A program made the translations under genes and the position numbers. Positions 26,466-36,261 of a DNA stretch of 64,000 nt are shown one piece after another. The notes beneath the pieces were generated by a model, which was not told where the DNA came from, made no database searches, and saw nothing but the letters and a program-made list of their open reading frames with translations. Source of the stretch: an uncultured Acetatifactor sp. (lineage in GTDB: Bacteria; Bacillota; Clostridia; Lachnospirales; Lachnospiraceae); contig CAJUCE010000010.1 of NCBI GenBank assembly GCA_910584865.1, positions 1 through 64,000 of the forward strand, given 5' to 3'. The stretch's first letter is position 1; each line of letters starts with the position of its first letter.

Positions 26466-29400
26466 ATGACAAAGGTTGCAAAGAAAAAGGCCAGAAGACT
26501 GGGAAGGACGATCCGCAAGACTTTGGGGACGCTGTTTTTGATATCTGCGTTGGTGGTTGCCGCGATTCCGGTGGATTATTTGCAGGCGGAAGGGGAAGGG
26601 GATCCGGATGCGGCAGGGACTGCAGACGGGATTATGACGAGAGAACGGACAGACAAGAAGATAACGTTGGGGCTTAATAGCGATACTACAGCTGAGTATC
26701 GAAGTAATATACCTGATATAGCTAAAGGTGCAAAAATTTATAGTACAGGTGATGGTAAGTTTCAGTTTGCATATGTCAAATCAACTGGCGGCGGAGATAC
26801 GATGGTTGCTGTCATTTTGGGATATGATAAAGACGGTCCTCTGGAAGGCGGACAATTGGTGATTCCTGATAAAGTAGATGCATACAAACGTTTTTTTGCA
26901 AATACTTCTAGTACGGATTATTCTTATGTTGCTGTTAATAAGGCGGATGAATTTTTGTATTATGAAGTATGGGAAGATAAGCTTGTAGACGGAAAGCCTG
27001 TATATATACCAGAGAAGGATGCAGATGGTAATGACAAAGTGGATGAGAATGGTAACACTGTGTATCAAAAAGATCCTAATACAGGAGAGTTTTTGAAGGT
27101 ACAGGAAAAGGCTTATAAACCATGTTATTATGATGATTTTAATAAATGGGGAGGTTTTGAGGTTGATGAGTTATATAGAAAAAAAACGAACGATAAGGGT
27201 GAGGAGATTGAGGGATATGAACTAACTGGTACAGAAGATAAACAGCGTATTTACGGTGCTGTAGTGCGGTATATCGGAAATCAATATCTGTCGGCTAATG
27301 ATAAAGGCTGGAGTGTTGAAGATAATGTCACAGAAGAATCACAAGGTATTTTTGCACAGGCAGGAAATATTCAGACGCTGACTGTCGGAGATAATCTGTC
27401 GGGAATCGGAAACTATGCCTTTGCGGGCTGCTCTGCATTGAGCAGCATAAAATTGTCGAACGGTTTAAATACAATCGGAAACTATGCGTTTTATAACTGC
27501 GTTAATATGACAGACGTAAATATTGATGCAATTGCAAATATTTCCATTATAGGTGAACGCGCGTTTAACAATTGCAGAAGCCTGCAGAGATTTACGGTAC
27601 CTATAAAAGTGGAAAGGATTGGAGATTCCGCTTTCGAAAACTGTGAGAAAATGACAGAAATCGACTTGACCGCAGGTGGAAAGGAAGTAATGCTTACGGA
27701 ATTGGGGTACGATGTGTTCAAAGGCTGCCGCAGTCTCCAAGGCATAACCTTTCCGCAGGTATTTTCAAATAATAGCAGTGATTTGGATATCAGTACTTTC
27801 CAAGGCTGCATCAGTTTGAAATATATAGCTACCGGAACCGGGGCAATTACGGAAAACGGAGTTCGGGATGAAGGAAATGGTGATTTTAACCTTAACGATA
27901 GCGAAACTGACTATAAATGGAGCAATTTTAAAGCGGAGATGCCCCAGGGCTTCTATTTGAAAGGGCCTGAAGTAGCTAAATTGCATACGACTGCAACAAC
28001 TCAGGAAATTCCTTATAGTTATTATGACCGAAATCTATCAGAATATGTGTACGAATTGACAGTAGGAACCGGTTCTAATAAAGTAATTTATCGTGTTACC
28101 GAAGAAGGGCGTCTGGTGGCCTGTGAAATGACAGGTATGAATACGGTAGATATTCCTCTGGTTATCGGTCCCAACGATGTAAAGAGCATTGCCGAGAGGA
28201 CTTTTCAGGATAATTGTGCATTGAAAAAAATTACAATTCCGGAGTCTATCAACGGGATTGAGCAGAATGCATTTAAGGGTTGCCATAATTTGGAGGATGT
28301 TATCTTTGTAAATCCGCCGGAAGGTATGACCATCGGTGCAGGAGCATTTAAGACACAGCAGAAGGTGGGCACAAATCATATTATTGATTGTTCAAATCCG
28401 GGCTATTTGGAGATCCCTGCCGGAGAGAATAAACCCAAATCGCCGATATTGAACTTTGTGGGGCCGATTTCCAGCACGGCAGCGCCTTTTGAATATGCGA
28501 TGACGCCCGGTGAGAATATTAATGCCGGAGAACAGGACCAAACATACATTACCTATCAGAGTGGCTGGCCAGCCAATCTGGAAGTGCGGTATAATCCAGC
28601 TACGGATAAAAACGAATTGGTGGATTATCCCACTGTGAAGGAGTTGGCGGAAGGACTGAAATATTACGCAAAGAACTACCTTGGGGGCAATAGCTCAGGG
28701 GGATATGCGTATATGACAAAGTCTTATGAGGAGGCCGCTAAATCCGCAGCCAGCAAGTATATTGCTTCGGGAGAAAATGCTGAGCTTACAGAGGATGAGA
28801 GCAATGTTTTATCGGCAGCATTGAATCTGGTTCTTCCGGACGGAATCGAAGCCATCGGAACCCGTGTAACGCCTCAGTCGGACGGGACAAATAAAGTAGA
28901 AGGCCTTTTTGAATATAAAGAGGCAAACGATGAGATGGCAACCGGGACACTGGGCGACGGCACAGGTCTACGTAAAACCATAACTGCTGAAGGAATTGAG
29001 GAAGTGCAGGATAATGCCTTTAAAAAATGCAAGTACTTAAAGGGAATTACCTTCAGCGACAAGACCACATCTATCGGAAACCATGCTTTTGAGGATTGCG
29101 ATGTATTGCAGGATGTAAGTATTCCGGCCACGGTAAGCAAGATGGGCTTAAGTCCTTTCCGCGGATGTGATATCCTGAGTGATGTGAATTTTAACGAAAG
29201 CCCGTATTTTTCCTGCGAGAAGTCTGTCATCTTTGAATTAGGAGAAGAGGGTGTACACACTGCGCTGGTAGAGTATCTCAACGGCAAGGTGCCTCACATT
29301 GTGAATTCGGAGGATGTGGAAGGGATTACGTCCATATATCCGGAAGCCTTTATGAACAGTAATATTGAATCGGCGGATTTGAGCACTGCTACTCTGGAGG

Positions 29401-31316
29401 AGATTCCAGTAAGTGCTTTTCAGGGAACAGAGAGGCTGTTTTCTGTGACTTTGCCCAACGGTTGTAGGCGTGTTAATGAGAATGCCTTTGCAGACAGCAA
29501 TATCCGTCAGCTGGTGGTACCGTCGACGGTGAATGTTATTAATGACAGGGCTTTTGCTCATATTGATACACAAAGTCCCGAGTATGCGGCCCTGACATTC
29601 TATTGTCAGGAAGGCACTGTCGCAGAAGATTATGCCAAGAGTTACGGCATCAATATCTCTTACAAGCTGCCGGAATATGAAGTAAGGCTTTATGACGAAG
29701 AAGGCAATCTGGCAAAGAGCATCTATGTGGAGCAGGGCCAGCCTCTGGAGATTCCGGAGGATCTGGAGAATCTGCCTCCCACAAAGGGCTATACCAGGCT
29801 TACATGGACACCGCCGGCAGGTACGATTATTACCGGACTGACCAATGTGTACGCAAGCTATGTTCCCATGGAGCCTTCCGAGTACCAGAAGGTAGTTAAC
29901 TTTATCGCATTTGACAAGGAGACCATACTCAGCACCCAGACCGTGACGCCCGGTGAGAATGCGGTACCGCCTCAGGCTCCGGAGGAAGCGGGCTATGAGT
30001 TTACCGGCTGGTTCGGAGAGCAGATCGGCGAGGATATGCTGGTGACGGACGAGATGGAGAGTCCTGTCAATATATATGCTCAGTATGAGAAGATTGACTC
30101 TCTGGCCAATACGCATACCGTAACTTTCCTTGACTACGATAATACCTTCTTATATACGCAGTCGGTGGAGCACGGAAAAGATGCGTCGGCGCCCAGGACG
30201 CCCTCCAGAGAGGGGTATACTTTCAAAGAATGGCTGCCTTATCCTGTCAATGTGACAGAGGATATGACGGTAGTGGCACAGTATACATCCAATAACAGCG
30301 GCAGCACGAATCCCAGCGGCAGTCCGAACCCGGGCACGTCGGGAAGTCCCAGCCCGAGCCCCAGCCCGGGTACATCAGGCAGTTCCAGCCCGTCTCCGAC
30401 ACCGGGCGGAAACGGAGGTAATACAGGATCCGGCAACGAGACTTTGTATACTTTGACAGTGCGCAACGGAAGCGGTTCCGGGCAGTATGCAGCCGGGTCA
30501 CAGATTATTGTAGTAGCCGATGAACCGGGACGGAGTATGGAATTTGACGGCTGGACCGTCAGCCCTTCCGCTACTTCCGTGACGGATAAGAAGCTTTCTG
30601 CCATGGCGATTACCATGCCGGCAAATGATGTGGCTGTCATAGCGAATTACAAATCCAGGACTACGGGAACAGGGAATACTTCTACCACCAATACGAACCG
30701 TCCTACCGGAACTTCAGGAACGGTGAATCGTGGCGGTACCACAGTAGTCATTGATAAGAACGGGCTGTCCAATACGGGAGTGGTATCCGCTACCGTAAAC
30801 GGTTCTTCCGATAATTTTACAATCAAGATTACGGAGAGCAGCGAGGCGACGGAAGCAGTGCTTCGGGCTTTGCAGGCGGAATACGGCAACCTTGAGAATG
30901 TGAAATATTTCCCGATGGATATTTCCTTGTATGATTCTACGGGAAATAACAAGATTACGGATACCACGGGTCTGTCCGTAAGCATTACTTTGCCACTGCC
31001 GGATTCTCTGATTACCTATGCGGGCAACAACAAGGTGGCAGGCGTGGTGAATGATAAGCTGGATAAGCTGACGCCGAGGTTTACGACGATTAACGGTGTA
31101 TCCTGTATCACCTTTACGGCGGAGCATTTCTCGCCCTATGTGATTTATGTGGATATAACCAATTTGTCCGACGGAACAATTACAGACAATACCCCTACTA
31201 CCGGAGACGGCATTCATCCGAAGTGGTTCCTCTCCATAGGATTGGCCTGCCTGTCCTTCGTAATGTTTACAATGAAGGATTCCAGGAAGAAGCAGAAGGT
31301 GAAGGTAAGGGCGTGA
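26466..31316 (+). CDS. BspA-like LRR surface protein with sortase sorting signal
   Basis: 1616 residues. Order: signal peptide about 1-40 with a basic start; unique N-terminal region; Treponema/BspA-type LRR5 blocks at about 300-450, 560-620 and 830-1050 (for example IGNYAFYNCVNMTDVNIDA). Two or three Listeria-Bacteroides (Flg_new) repeats follow (AGYEFTGWFGEQ, GYTFKEWLPY), then a Ser/Pro/Gly/Thr stalk, a second beta domain, and a C-terminal signal reading TPTTGDGIHPKW, a membrane span and a RKKQKVKVRA tail. The PTTG in place of LPxTG suggests the adjacent class B sortase as partner. Probably an adhesin. Codon use in the first third is AT-richer than the rest. Confidence 0.88.
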   Translation: MTKVAKKKARRLGRTIRKTLGTLFLISALVVAAIPVDYLQAEGEGDPDAAGTADGIMTRERTDKKITLGLNSDTTAEYRSNIPDIAKGAKIYSTGDGKFQFAYVKSTGGGDTMVAVILGYDKDGPLEGGQLVIPDKVDAYKRFFANTSSTDYSYVAVNKADEFLYYEVWEDKLVDGKPVYIPEKDADGNDKVDENGNTVYQKDPNTGEFLKVQEKAYKPCYYDDFNKWGGFEVDELYRKKTNDKGEEIEGYELTGTEDKQRIYGAVVRYIGNQYLSANDKGWSVEDNVTEESQGIFAQAGNIQTLTVGDNLSGIGNYAFAGCSALSSIKLSNGLNTIGNYAFYNCVNMTDVNIDAIANISIIGERAFNNCRSLQRFTVPIKVERIGDSAFENCEKMTEIDLTAGGKEVMLTELGYDVFKGCRSLQGITFPQVFSNNSSDLDISTFQGCISLKYIATGTGAITENGVRDEGNGDFNLNDSETDYKWSNFKAEMPQGFYLKGPEVAKLHTTATTQEIPYSYYDRNLSEYVYELTVGTGSNKVIYRVTEEGRLVACEMTGMNTVDIPLVIGPNDVKSIAERTFQDNCALKKITIPESINGIEQNAFKGCHNLEDVIFVNPPEGMTIGAGAFKTQQKVGTNHIIDCSNPGYLEIPAGENKPKSPILNFVGPISSTAAPFEYAMTPGENINAGEQDQTYITYQSGWPANLEVRYNPATDKNELVDYPTVKELAEGLKYYAKNYLGGNSSGGYAYMTKSYEEAAKSAASKYIASGENAELTEDESNVLSAALNLVLPDGIEAIGTRVTPQSDGTNKVEGLFEYKEANDEMATGTLGDGTGLRKTITAEGIEEVQDNAFKKCKYLKGITFSDKTTSIGNHAFEDCDVLQDVSIPATVSKMGLSPFRGCDILSDVNFNESPYFSCEKSVIFELGEEGVHTALVEYLNGKVPHIVNSEDVEGITSIYPEAFMNSNIESADLSTATLEEIPVSAFQGTERLFSVTLPNGCRRVNENAFADSNIRQLVVPSTVNVINDRAFAHIDTQSPEYAALTFYCQEGTVAEDYAKSYGINISYKLPEYEVRLYDEEGNLAKSIYVEQGQPLEIPEDLENLPPTKGYTRLTWTPPAGTIITGLTNVYASYVPMEPSEYQKVVNFIAFDKETILSTQTVTPGENAVPPQAPEEAGYEFTGWFGEQIGEDMLVTDEMESPVNIYAQYEKIDSLANTHTVTFLDYDNTFLYTQSVEHGKDASAPRTPSREGYTFKEWLPYPVNVTEDMTVVAQYTSNNSGSTNPSGSPNPGTSGSPSPSPSPGTSGSSSPSPTPGGNGGNTGSGNETLYTLTVRNGSGSGQYAAGSQIIVVADEPGRSMEFDGWTVSPSATSVTDKKLSAMAITMPANDVAVIANYKSRTTGTGNTSTTNTNRPTGTSGTVNRGGTTVVIDKNGLSNTGVVSATVNGSSDNFTIKITESSEATEAVLRALQAEYGNLENVKYFPMDISLYDSTGNNKITDTTGLSVSITLPLPDSLITYAGNNKVAGVVNDKLDKLTPRFTTINGVSCITFTAEHFSPYVIYVDITNLSDGTITDNTPTTGDGIHPKWFLSIGLACLSFVMFTMKDSRKKQKVKVRA

Positions 31317-31327
31317 AAGGATAGCAG

Positions 31328-33355
31328 ATGAAGAGGAAAAAGCGTATTTTAAGTGTCTTCATAACGATGATGACGCTGATGATTATGCTGCTTCCTGGAT
31401 CGGAGGCAGGTGCAGCGACATCGGCCTCCGATTTTCGAATGGAAGGAAGCACGCTGGTAAAATATCGCGGTACGGAAAAGAATGTAACCATTCCCAGCAC
31501 GGTAGAAGCTATCGGTGCAAGTGCTTTTGAGGAAAATACGAATGTTGAGCTGGTGGTGGTGCCTAATTCTGTGAAGCGTATCGATTCCTATGCTTTTTGG
31601 GGCTGTGACAATCTGGATACCATAGTACTGGGAACCGGTTTGAGTGAGGTGGGAGATTATACCTTTGCAAAATGTACCGGCCTGGAGCAGATATCGATTC
31701 CCTCTAATGTTACATCCATCGGGGCCCAGGCGTTTGGAGACTGTATCAACCTGACAGACATCAGCATCCCGAAGGAGACTACCAGCATAGACGAGTCGGC
31801 TTTTGACGGCTGCAGTAAAGTTACCATTCACTGTGACGAAGGAAGCTATGCGGCGGAGTATGCAGAGCGGTTTTATGAGCGGCAGAAGAATATGCCGGGA
31901 TACGGGGAGGAACCGGAGGAAGGTTCCGATGGGACGCCGGGTGAAACTCCCGGTGGGACGTCGGGAGGAACTCAGGATCAAGATTCTTCCGATACCGTAC
32001 AGGATCCCGGCGTCTCACAGCCGGATTCTTCCGCAGTGCCCGGAGAACTTATCGGTTCCACGCAGATCGTGGGAAACCAGGCAGTGCTGATCGTCAATAA
32101 TACCTGTCTGCATGTATATGAGAAGGAGCAGAAACCGGCAGTTTCGGCGGATGCGGATCCTTTTGCGCCAAACTGGGACGGTAAGATTTCCAAATACCGG
32201 ATTGTAGACGGGAAGACAGTGGCGGATCAGGCTTATTATCGCAATGCAGGGCTGGACAGCCTGGCTTTGGAGGAGGGCATCGAGGAGATCGGCGAATTTG
32301 CATTTGCCAGAAGTTCTCTTTACGCAGCTGCTTTGCCGGAAGGGGTGAAGCATATCGGATACGGCGCCTTTTATCACTGTGATCAGCTTGCGGCGGTAAC
32401 GCTTCCAGAGACTGTGATGTGCGTGGAACCCAAGGCTTTTTCCAATACCCTGTGGATGAAGTCGTTTCTGGAAGGGGAACACACTGCGCAAGATAATGCC
32501 TTTTTGATCACAGGCGGCGTCCTTATGGCTTATGGAGGAAATGCCGCGGAGGTGACGATTCCCGAAGGCGTACGCGTGATTGCCGGTGAGGCATTTCAGA
32601 ACCATACAGAGATAGAGAAGGTGTCCCTGCCGGATACAGTGCAGGTGGTAGGAGAAGCTGCTTTCGAGGGCTGTACCGCTTTAGGGCAGATTGCGCTGGG
32701 GACAGGCGTAAAGGAGATTAAAGACAGAGCTTTTCTGGGCAATACCCTGCCGGAGATTACCCTGCCGGAGTCGGTGGAGAAGGTAGGGCTTCAGGCTTTC
32801 GGAAATACCATGATCCATTATCAGGGCACAGAGGCAGCGTATACGTACGAAACTTCCGCCACAAGACTTTCCAACAGGGCTTACCGGGGCATTTCCGATC
32901 AGGGAGAAGAGATGGCAGGCGTGACTGTGGAAGGGCTGGCCGAAGCATTTGGCGGGACGGCAGAGGATATTTTTCGGACGGGCCAGTCGGCTTTGACAGA
33001 GGCGGACAGAGCCTATACATTGACTGTAAGCCAGCCCGGGGACACGGCAGAGATGGAGAAGGCTTTCGGGCGTGTCTTCCAGACTGAATTGCCGGAGGGG
33101 ATGGTGTTTTATGATCTGGAGCTGACGGATGAGAGCGGGATTTTGCTGAAGAAGCTGGGACAGCAGACGCTTACTGTGGTGTTGCCTGTGCCGGAGCAGA
33201 TGGCGGGAGGGCAGCTGCGGTTATTTGCATTGGACGGAAACGGTCAGCTGGAAACGCTGGAAACGGAGACTGTAGAGATAGATAATGTGCAGGCTTTCCG
33301 CTTTGAGACCAATTATCTGTCGATGATTGGGGTGTGCAGTGTAAATCAGCAATAA
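31328..33355 (+). CDS. Secreted BspA-like LRR protein
   Basis: 675 residues. A clear signal peptide (KRKKRILSVFITMMTLMIML then LPGSEAGAA) precedes two LRR5 blocks (about 35-170 and 300-510), split by a Pro/Gly/Thr/Ser-rich linker (GTPGETPGGTSGGTQDQDS). Units such as VEAIGASAFEENTNVELVVV show the BspA consensus. The C-terminal 150 residues are unassigned beta-type sequence. There is no sorting signal, so it is either secreted or held by its larger partner 11 bp upstream. The two were probably one duplicated family, and they share the operon with the sortase. Confidence 0.85.
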   Translation: MKRKKRILSVFITMMTLMIMLLPGSEAGAATSASDFRMEGSTLVKYRGTEKNVTIPSTVEAIGASAFEENTNVELVVVPNSVKRIDSYAFWGCDNLDTIVLGTGLSEVGDYTFAKCTGLEQISIPSNVTSIGAQAFGDCINLTDISIPKETTSIDESAFDGCSKVTIHCDEGSYAAEYAERFYERQKNMPGYGEEPEEGSDGTPGETPGGTSGGTQDQDSSDTVQDPGVSQPDSSAVPGELIGSTQIVGNQAVLIVNNTCLHVYEKEQKPAVSADADPFAPNWDGKISKYRIVDGKTVADQAYYRNAGLDSLALEEGIEEIGEFAFARSSLYAAALPEGVKHIGYGAFYHCDQLAAVTLPETVMCVEPKAFSNTLWMKSFLEGEHTAQDNAFLITGGVLMAYGGNAAEVTIPEGVRVIAGEAFQNHTEIEKVSLPDTVQVVGEAAFEGCTALGQIALGTGVKEIKDRAFLGNTLPEITLPESVEKVGLQAFGNTMIHYQGTEAAYTYETSATRLSNRAYRGISDQGEEMAGVTVEGLAEAFGGTAEDIFRTGQSALTEADRAYTLTVSQPGDTAEMEKAFGRVFQTELPEGMVFYDLELTDESGILLKKLGQQTLTVVLPVPEQMAGGQLRLFALDGNGQLETLETETVEIDNVQAFRFETNYLSMIGVCSVNQQ

Positions 33356-33388
33356 CAGGATATGAATGGCCGATAGCGCATTTTTTCT

Positions 33389-33678
33389 ATGTCTATGTTA
33401 GGTAAAGTCTTGCCTGTAAACAGGGGCATTGCAGGAAGTAAAGACCTTTTGTTAAGGGAGCTGGATTGTGCTGTCATTGAAAGAATTCATCAGTACAACA
33501 GAGAAAAGGACGAAAGACCTTATGATAGTGTCCGGGAGTGTTCATTGAGGGAAATCCGGTCTATGAAGATTTAGGCATTATGGAAAAGACACATACGCAG
33601 CTGTGTATCATAAAATCCAATTGCATCAAAGGTTATTTTAGTCCATTGCTGCCTGACAGCGGATGGAATATGGTATGA
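33389..33678 (+). pseudogene. Small conserved gene with a frameshift
   Basis: From 33389 a frame reads VNRGIAGSKDLLLRELDCAV then IERIHQYNREKDERPYDSVR and stops at 33574. A second frame picks up within a few codons as VFIEGNPVYEDLGIMEKTHT then QLCIIKSNCIKGYFSPLLP and a stop at 33678. Read together, the two pieces form a continuous protein of about 95 residues with a Cys pair (CIIKSNC), which suggests one gene broken by a single-base change near 33540. The family is unknown to me. A sequencing error at this point is possible. Confidence 0.45.
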
Positions 33679-33711
33679 TGAAAAACAAAATGATATAGAA
33701 CAAATTTTAAG

Positions 33712-33754
33712 ATCCCGGCATACAATGAACGAAAAAGATATGCCGGGATTTTTA
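33712..33754 (+). terminator. Terminator directly upstream of the subtilase gene
   Basis: ATCCCGGCATA (33712-33722) pairs perfectly with TATGCCGGGAT (33739-33749), followed by TTTTT. It ends only a few bases before the ATG of the protease gene, which leaves no room for a normal ribosome site. Confidence 0.85.
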
Positions 33755-33758
33755 TGCT

Positions 33759-34700
33759 ATGCAGCGTGTAAGAAAAATGATTGCGGGAAATATACCGGAG
33801 AAATTAGATGGCAGAGGGGTAACGGTTGCCGTACTGGATACGGGAATCGGCTGGCATCCTGATCTTCAGGGCAGATCCATCGCTTTCCGCGATTTTGTGG
33901 GGGCCAGGAGCCTGCCGTATGACAATAACGGGCATGGGACACATGTCTGTGGAATTCTATGCGGGAGCGGAGGCCTGTCGGGCGGACGTTTTCGGGGAAT
34001 GGCACCGGGGGCGAGACTGGTTGTGGGTAAGGTATTGGATGAAAAGGGGGAAGGGGCCGCAGAGGTTATGGTGGAGGGAATGGACTGGGTAATGCGGCTG
34101 CAGGATAGATATAAGATTCGTATTTTGAATATTTCCATAGGTATAGGGAATCTGAAGGAACAGGAGAAGGAGCAGGTGCTGCAGGATAAAATAGAGGAGC
34201 TGTGGAGGAGGGGCATTCTCGTAGTCTGTGCCGCGGGCAATAAAGGACCCGGCGACGGGACGATTTCTTCCGTAGGCGGGAACCGGGTGGTGACGGTGGG
34301 CTGCCATGACGGCGCCTATGCGAAGGACAACCCGGCCAGATGCGAGACATATTCCGGCAGGGGGATTTTGGGGAGTTCTATCCGGAAGCCGGATCTGGTG
34401 GCGCCGGGGACGGATATCATCTCCTGTAACGTAAACTGCCGCGGCCTGTGGGGCAGAGTAAAGGATCCTTATATTGCTAAAAGCGGGACTTCCATGGCTA
34501 CGCCTATTGTTGCCGGGACGGCGGCGCTGGCTTTCCAGAAGGATCCGGGCATGTCTAATGAGGAGTGCAGGCAGAGGCTGCTGTATACGGCCGCGGATCT
34601 GGGACTGCCCTGGAACAGGCAGGGATGGGGGATGGTAAATGCGGACAGATTTCTGGGTTACGACACGTATTATGACACTTATTTTAGAAAAAAGCATTGA
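33759..34700 (+). CDS. S8-family (subtilisin-like) serine peptidase, no signal peptide
   Basis: 313 residues. The triad is complete: Asp in VAVLDTGIGWHPDL (about 29), His in NGHGTHVCGILCG (about 65) and Ser in KSGTSMATPIVAG (about 245). There is no signal peptide and no propeptide, so it is probably a cytoplasmic protease like the intracellular ISP/AprX group. The start is uncertain: the ATG at 33759 sits on the tail of a terminator with no Shine-Dalgarno; the ATG at 33777 is an alternative. The stop overlaps the -35 box of the next operon. Confidence 0.85.
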   Translation: MQRVRKMIAGNIPEKLDGRGVTVAVLDTGIGWHPDLQGRSIAFRDFVGARSLPYDNNGHGTHVCGILCGSGGLSGGRFRGMAPGARLVVGKVLDEKGEGAAEVMVEGMDWVMRLQDRYKIRILNISIGIGNLKEQEKEQVLQDKIEELWRRGILVVCAAGNKGPGDGTISSVGGNRVVTVGCHDGAYAKDNPARCETYSGRGILGSSIRKPDLVAPGTDIISCNVNCRGLWGRVKDPYIAKSGTSMATPIVAGTAALAFQKDPGMSNEECRQRLLYTAADLGLPWNRQGWGMVNADRFLGYDTYYDTYFRKKH

Positions 34701-34725
34701 CATAATCGGCATGATTGTATACAAT
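34697..34725 (+). promoter_or_regulatory. Promoter with FadR/GntR-type operator, citrate/isocitrate operon
   Basis: TTGACA (34697-34702), 17-bp spacer, TACAAT (34720-34725). The -10 box lies inside a perfect 12-bp palindrome ATTGTATACAAT (34714-34725), the form of operator used by FadR-subfamily GntR regulators. One is encoded as the second gene of this operon (36262). Autorepression is the simplest reading. Confidence 0.7.
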
Positions 34726-34779
34726 AATACGAGTGTGTGAAAACATGCCATTTTATGAAACAAAAGGAGGGATCGGGAT

Positions 34780-36219
34780 ATGAGAGAGAATGACACTTTT
34801 CAATACCGGCCGGTCACCATGAACCAGAACAGCAATCTGCTGCAGATAGAGGAACATATGTACATTTTGGATGATGTAAAGAAGCCTAATGTATTCCGCA
34901 ATATGTTTCCCTATTCTGAGGTGCCCAAGATTCCCTTCAATGACAGAATTGTGCCTCACAATATGCCGAAGGAAATCTGGATTACGGATACTACTTTTCG
35001 CGACGGCCAGCAGTCCAGGGCGCCCTATACCACGGAACAGATCGTGACAATCTATGATTATCTGCATAAATTAGGCGGCCCGGAGGGGATGATCCGTGCC
35101 AGTGAATTTTTCCTGTACAGCAAGAAAGATCGGGATGCCGTCTACAAGTGTATGGAGAAAGGATATCAATTTCCAGAGATCACCAGCTGGATCCGTGCCA
35201 GCAAGGATGATTTTAAGCTGGTGAAGGATATCGGTATGAAGGAGACAGGTATTTTGGTAAGCTGTTCCGATTACCATATTTTTCTGAAGCTGAAGATGAC
35301 CAGACGCCAGGCCATGGAGCATTATTTAAGCGTGGTGCGGGATTGCCTGGAGGAGGGAATCAGCCCCAGATGTCATCTGGAGGATATCACAAGGGCGGAT
35401 ATCTACGGTTATGTGGTACCCTTTTGCCTGGAGCTGATGAAACTGATGGAGCAGTATAAAATTCCCGTCAAGATCCGTGCCTGCGACACTATGGGATATG
35501 GGGTGAATTATCCCGGAGCCGTCATTCCCAGAAGTGTCCAGGGAATCGTCTATGCCATTCATACCCATGCGGGCGTGCCCCACGGGCTGATCGAGTGGCA
35601 TGGGCATAATGATTTCTATAAAGCGGTGAGCAATTCCACTACCGCCTGGCTCTACGGATGTTCCGGCGTCAATACATCCCTGTTCGGCATCGGAGAGAGA
35701 ACCGGCAATACGCCTCTCGAGGCCATGGTCTTTGAGTATGCCCAGCTGAAGGGGCATCTGAACGGGATGGATACCACGGTGATCACGGAACTGGCGGAGT
35801 ATTACGAGAAGGAAATCGGATACCGGATTCCGCCCAGGACGCCTTTTGTAGGAAAAAATTTCAATGTGACCCGGGCAGGCATCCATGCGGATGGCCTTTT
35901 GAAAAACGAAGAAATCTACAACATCTTCGATACGGAAAAGTTCCTGAACCGTCCGGTTCTGTGCGCCGTATCCAATACCTCCGGATTGGCCGGCATCGCT
36001 CACTGGATCAATACCTATTACGGGCTGAAAGGTGAGGCGCAGGTGGTTAAGAATTCTGAACTGGTAGCCGGGATCAAGGCATGGGTGGATGAAGAATATG
36101 CGGGCGGCCGGGTTACCGTGCTGACGGATGAGGAAATCGTGGCATGTTTGAAACGGGTGTGCGGGGAAAAGGGAATCGACTTTCCCGGAGAGAAGTCTGA
36201 CAAAACCGCAGGGGAATAA
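34780..36219 (+). CDS. Probable Re-citrate synthase (homocitrate/isopropylmalate synthase family)
   Basis: 479 residues. DRE-TIM metallolyase: WITDTTFRDGQQSRAPYTTE is the catalytic metal-site opening (family form DTTLRDGxQ), RCHLEDITRADIYGYVVPFC and EWHGHNDFYKAVSNSTTAW carry the HxH-type ligands, and GIGERTGNTPLE is conserved. Close relatives in Clostridia include the Re-face-specific citrate synthase of Clostridium kluyveri type. The neighbouring NADP-isocitrate dehydrogenase supports citrate rather than leucine or lysine synthesis; no leuB/leuC/leuD-like gene is near. Aconitase is not in the window. Strong site AAAAGGAGGGATC precedes the ATG. Confidence 0.75.
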   Translation: MRENDTFQYRPVTMNQNSNLLQIEEHMYILDDVKKPNVFRNMFPYSEVPKIPFNDRIVPHNMPKEIWITDTTFRDGQQSRAPYTTEQIVTIYDYLHKLGGPEGMIRASEFFLYSKKDRDAVYKCMEKGYQFPEITSWIRASKDDFKLVKDIGMKETGILVSCSDYHIFLKLKMTRRQAMEHYLSVVRDCLEEGISPRCHLEDITRADIYGYVVPFCLELMKLMEQYKIPVKIRACDTMGYGVNYPGAVIPRSVQGIVYAIHTHAGVPHGLIEWHGHNDFYKAVSNSTTAWLYGCSGVNTSLFGIGERTGNTPLEAMVFEYAQLKGHLNGMDTTVITELAEYYEKEIGYRIPPRTPFVGKNFNVTRAGIHADGLLKNEEIYNIFDTEKFLNRPVLCAVSNTSGLAGIAHWINTYYGLKGEAQVVKNSELVAGIKAWVDEEYAGGRVTVLTDEEIVACLKRVCGEKGIDFPGEKSDKTAGE

Positions 36220-36261
36220 ATACAAATATGTAGTCGGACATGGAGGAATGAAAAAGAAAAA

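Noticed and set aside
26781..30640. Several long minus-strand open frames inside the LRR protein gene
   Set aside because: They are antisense shadows of a well-supported coding frame and show no domain.
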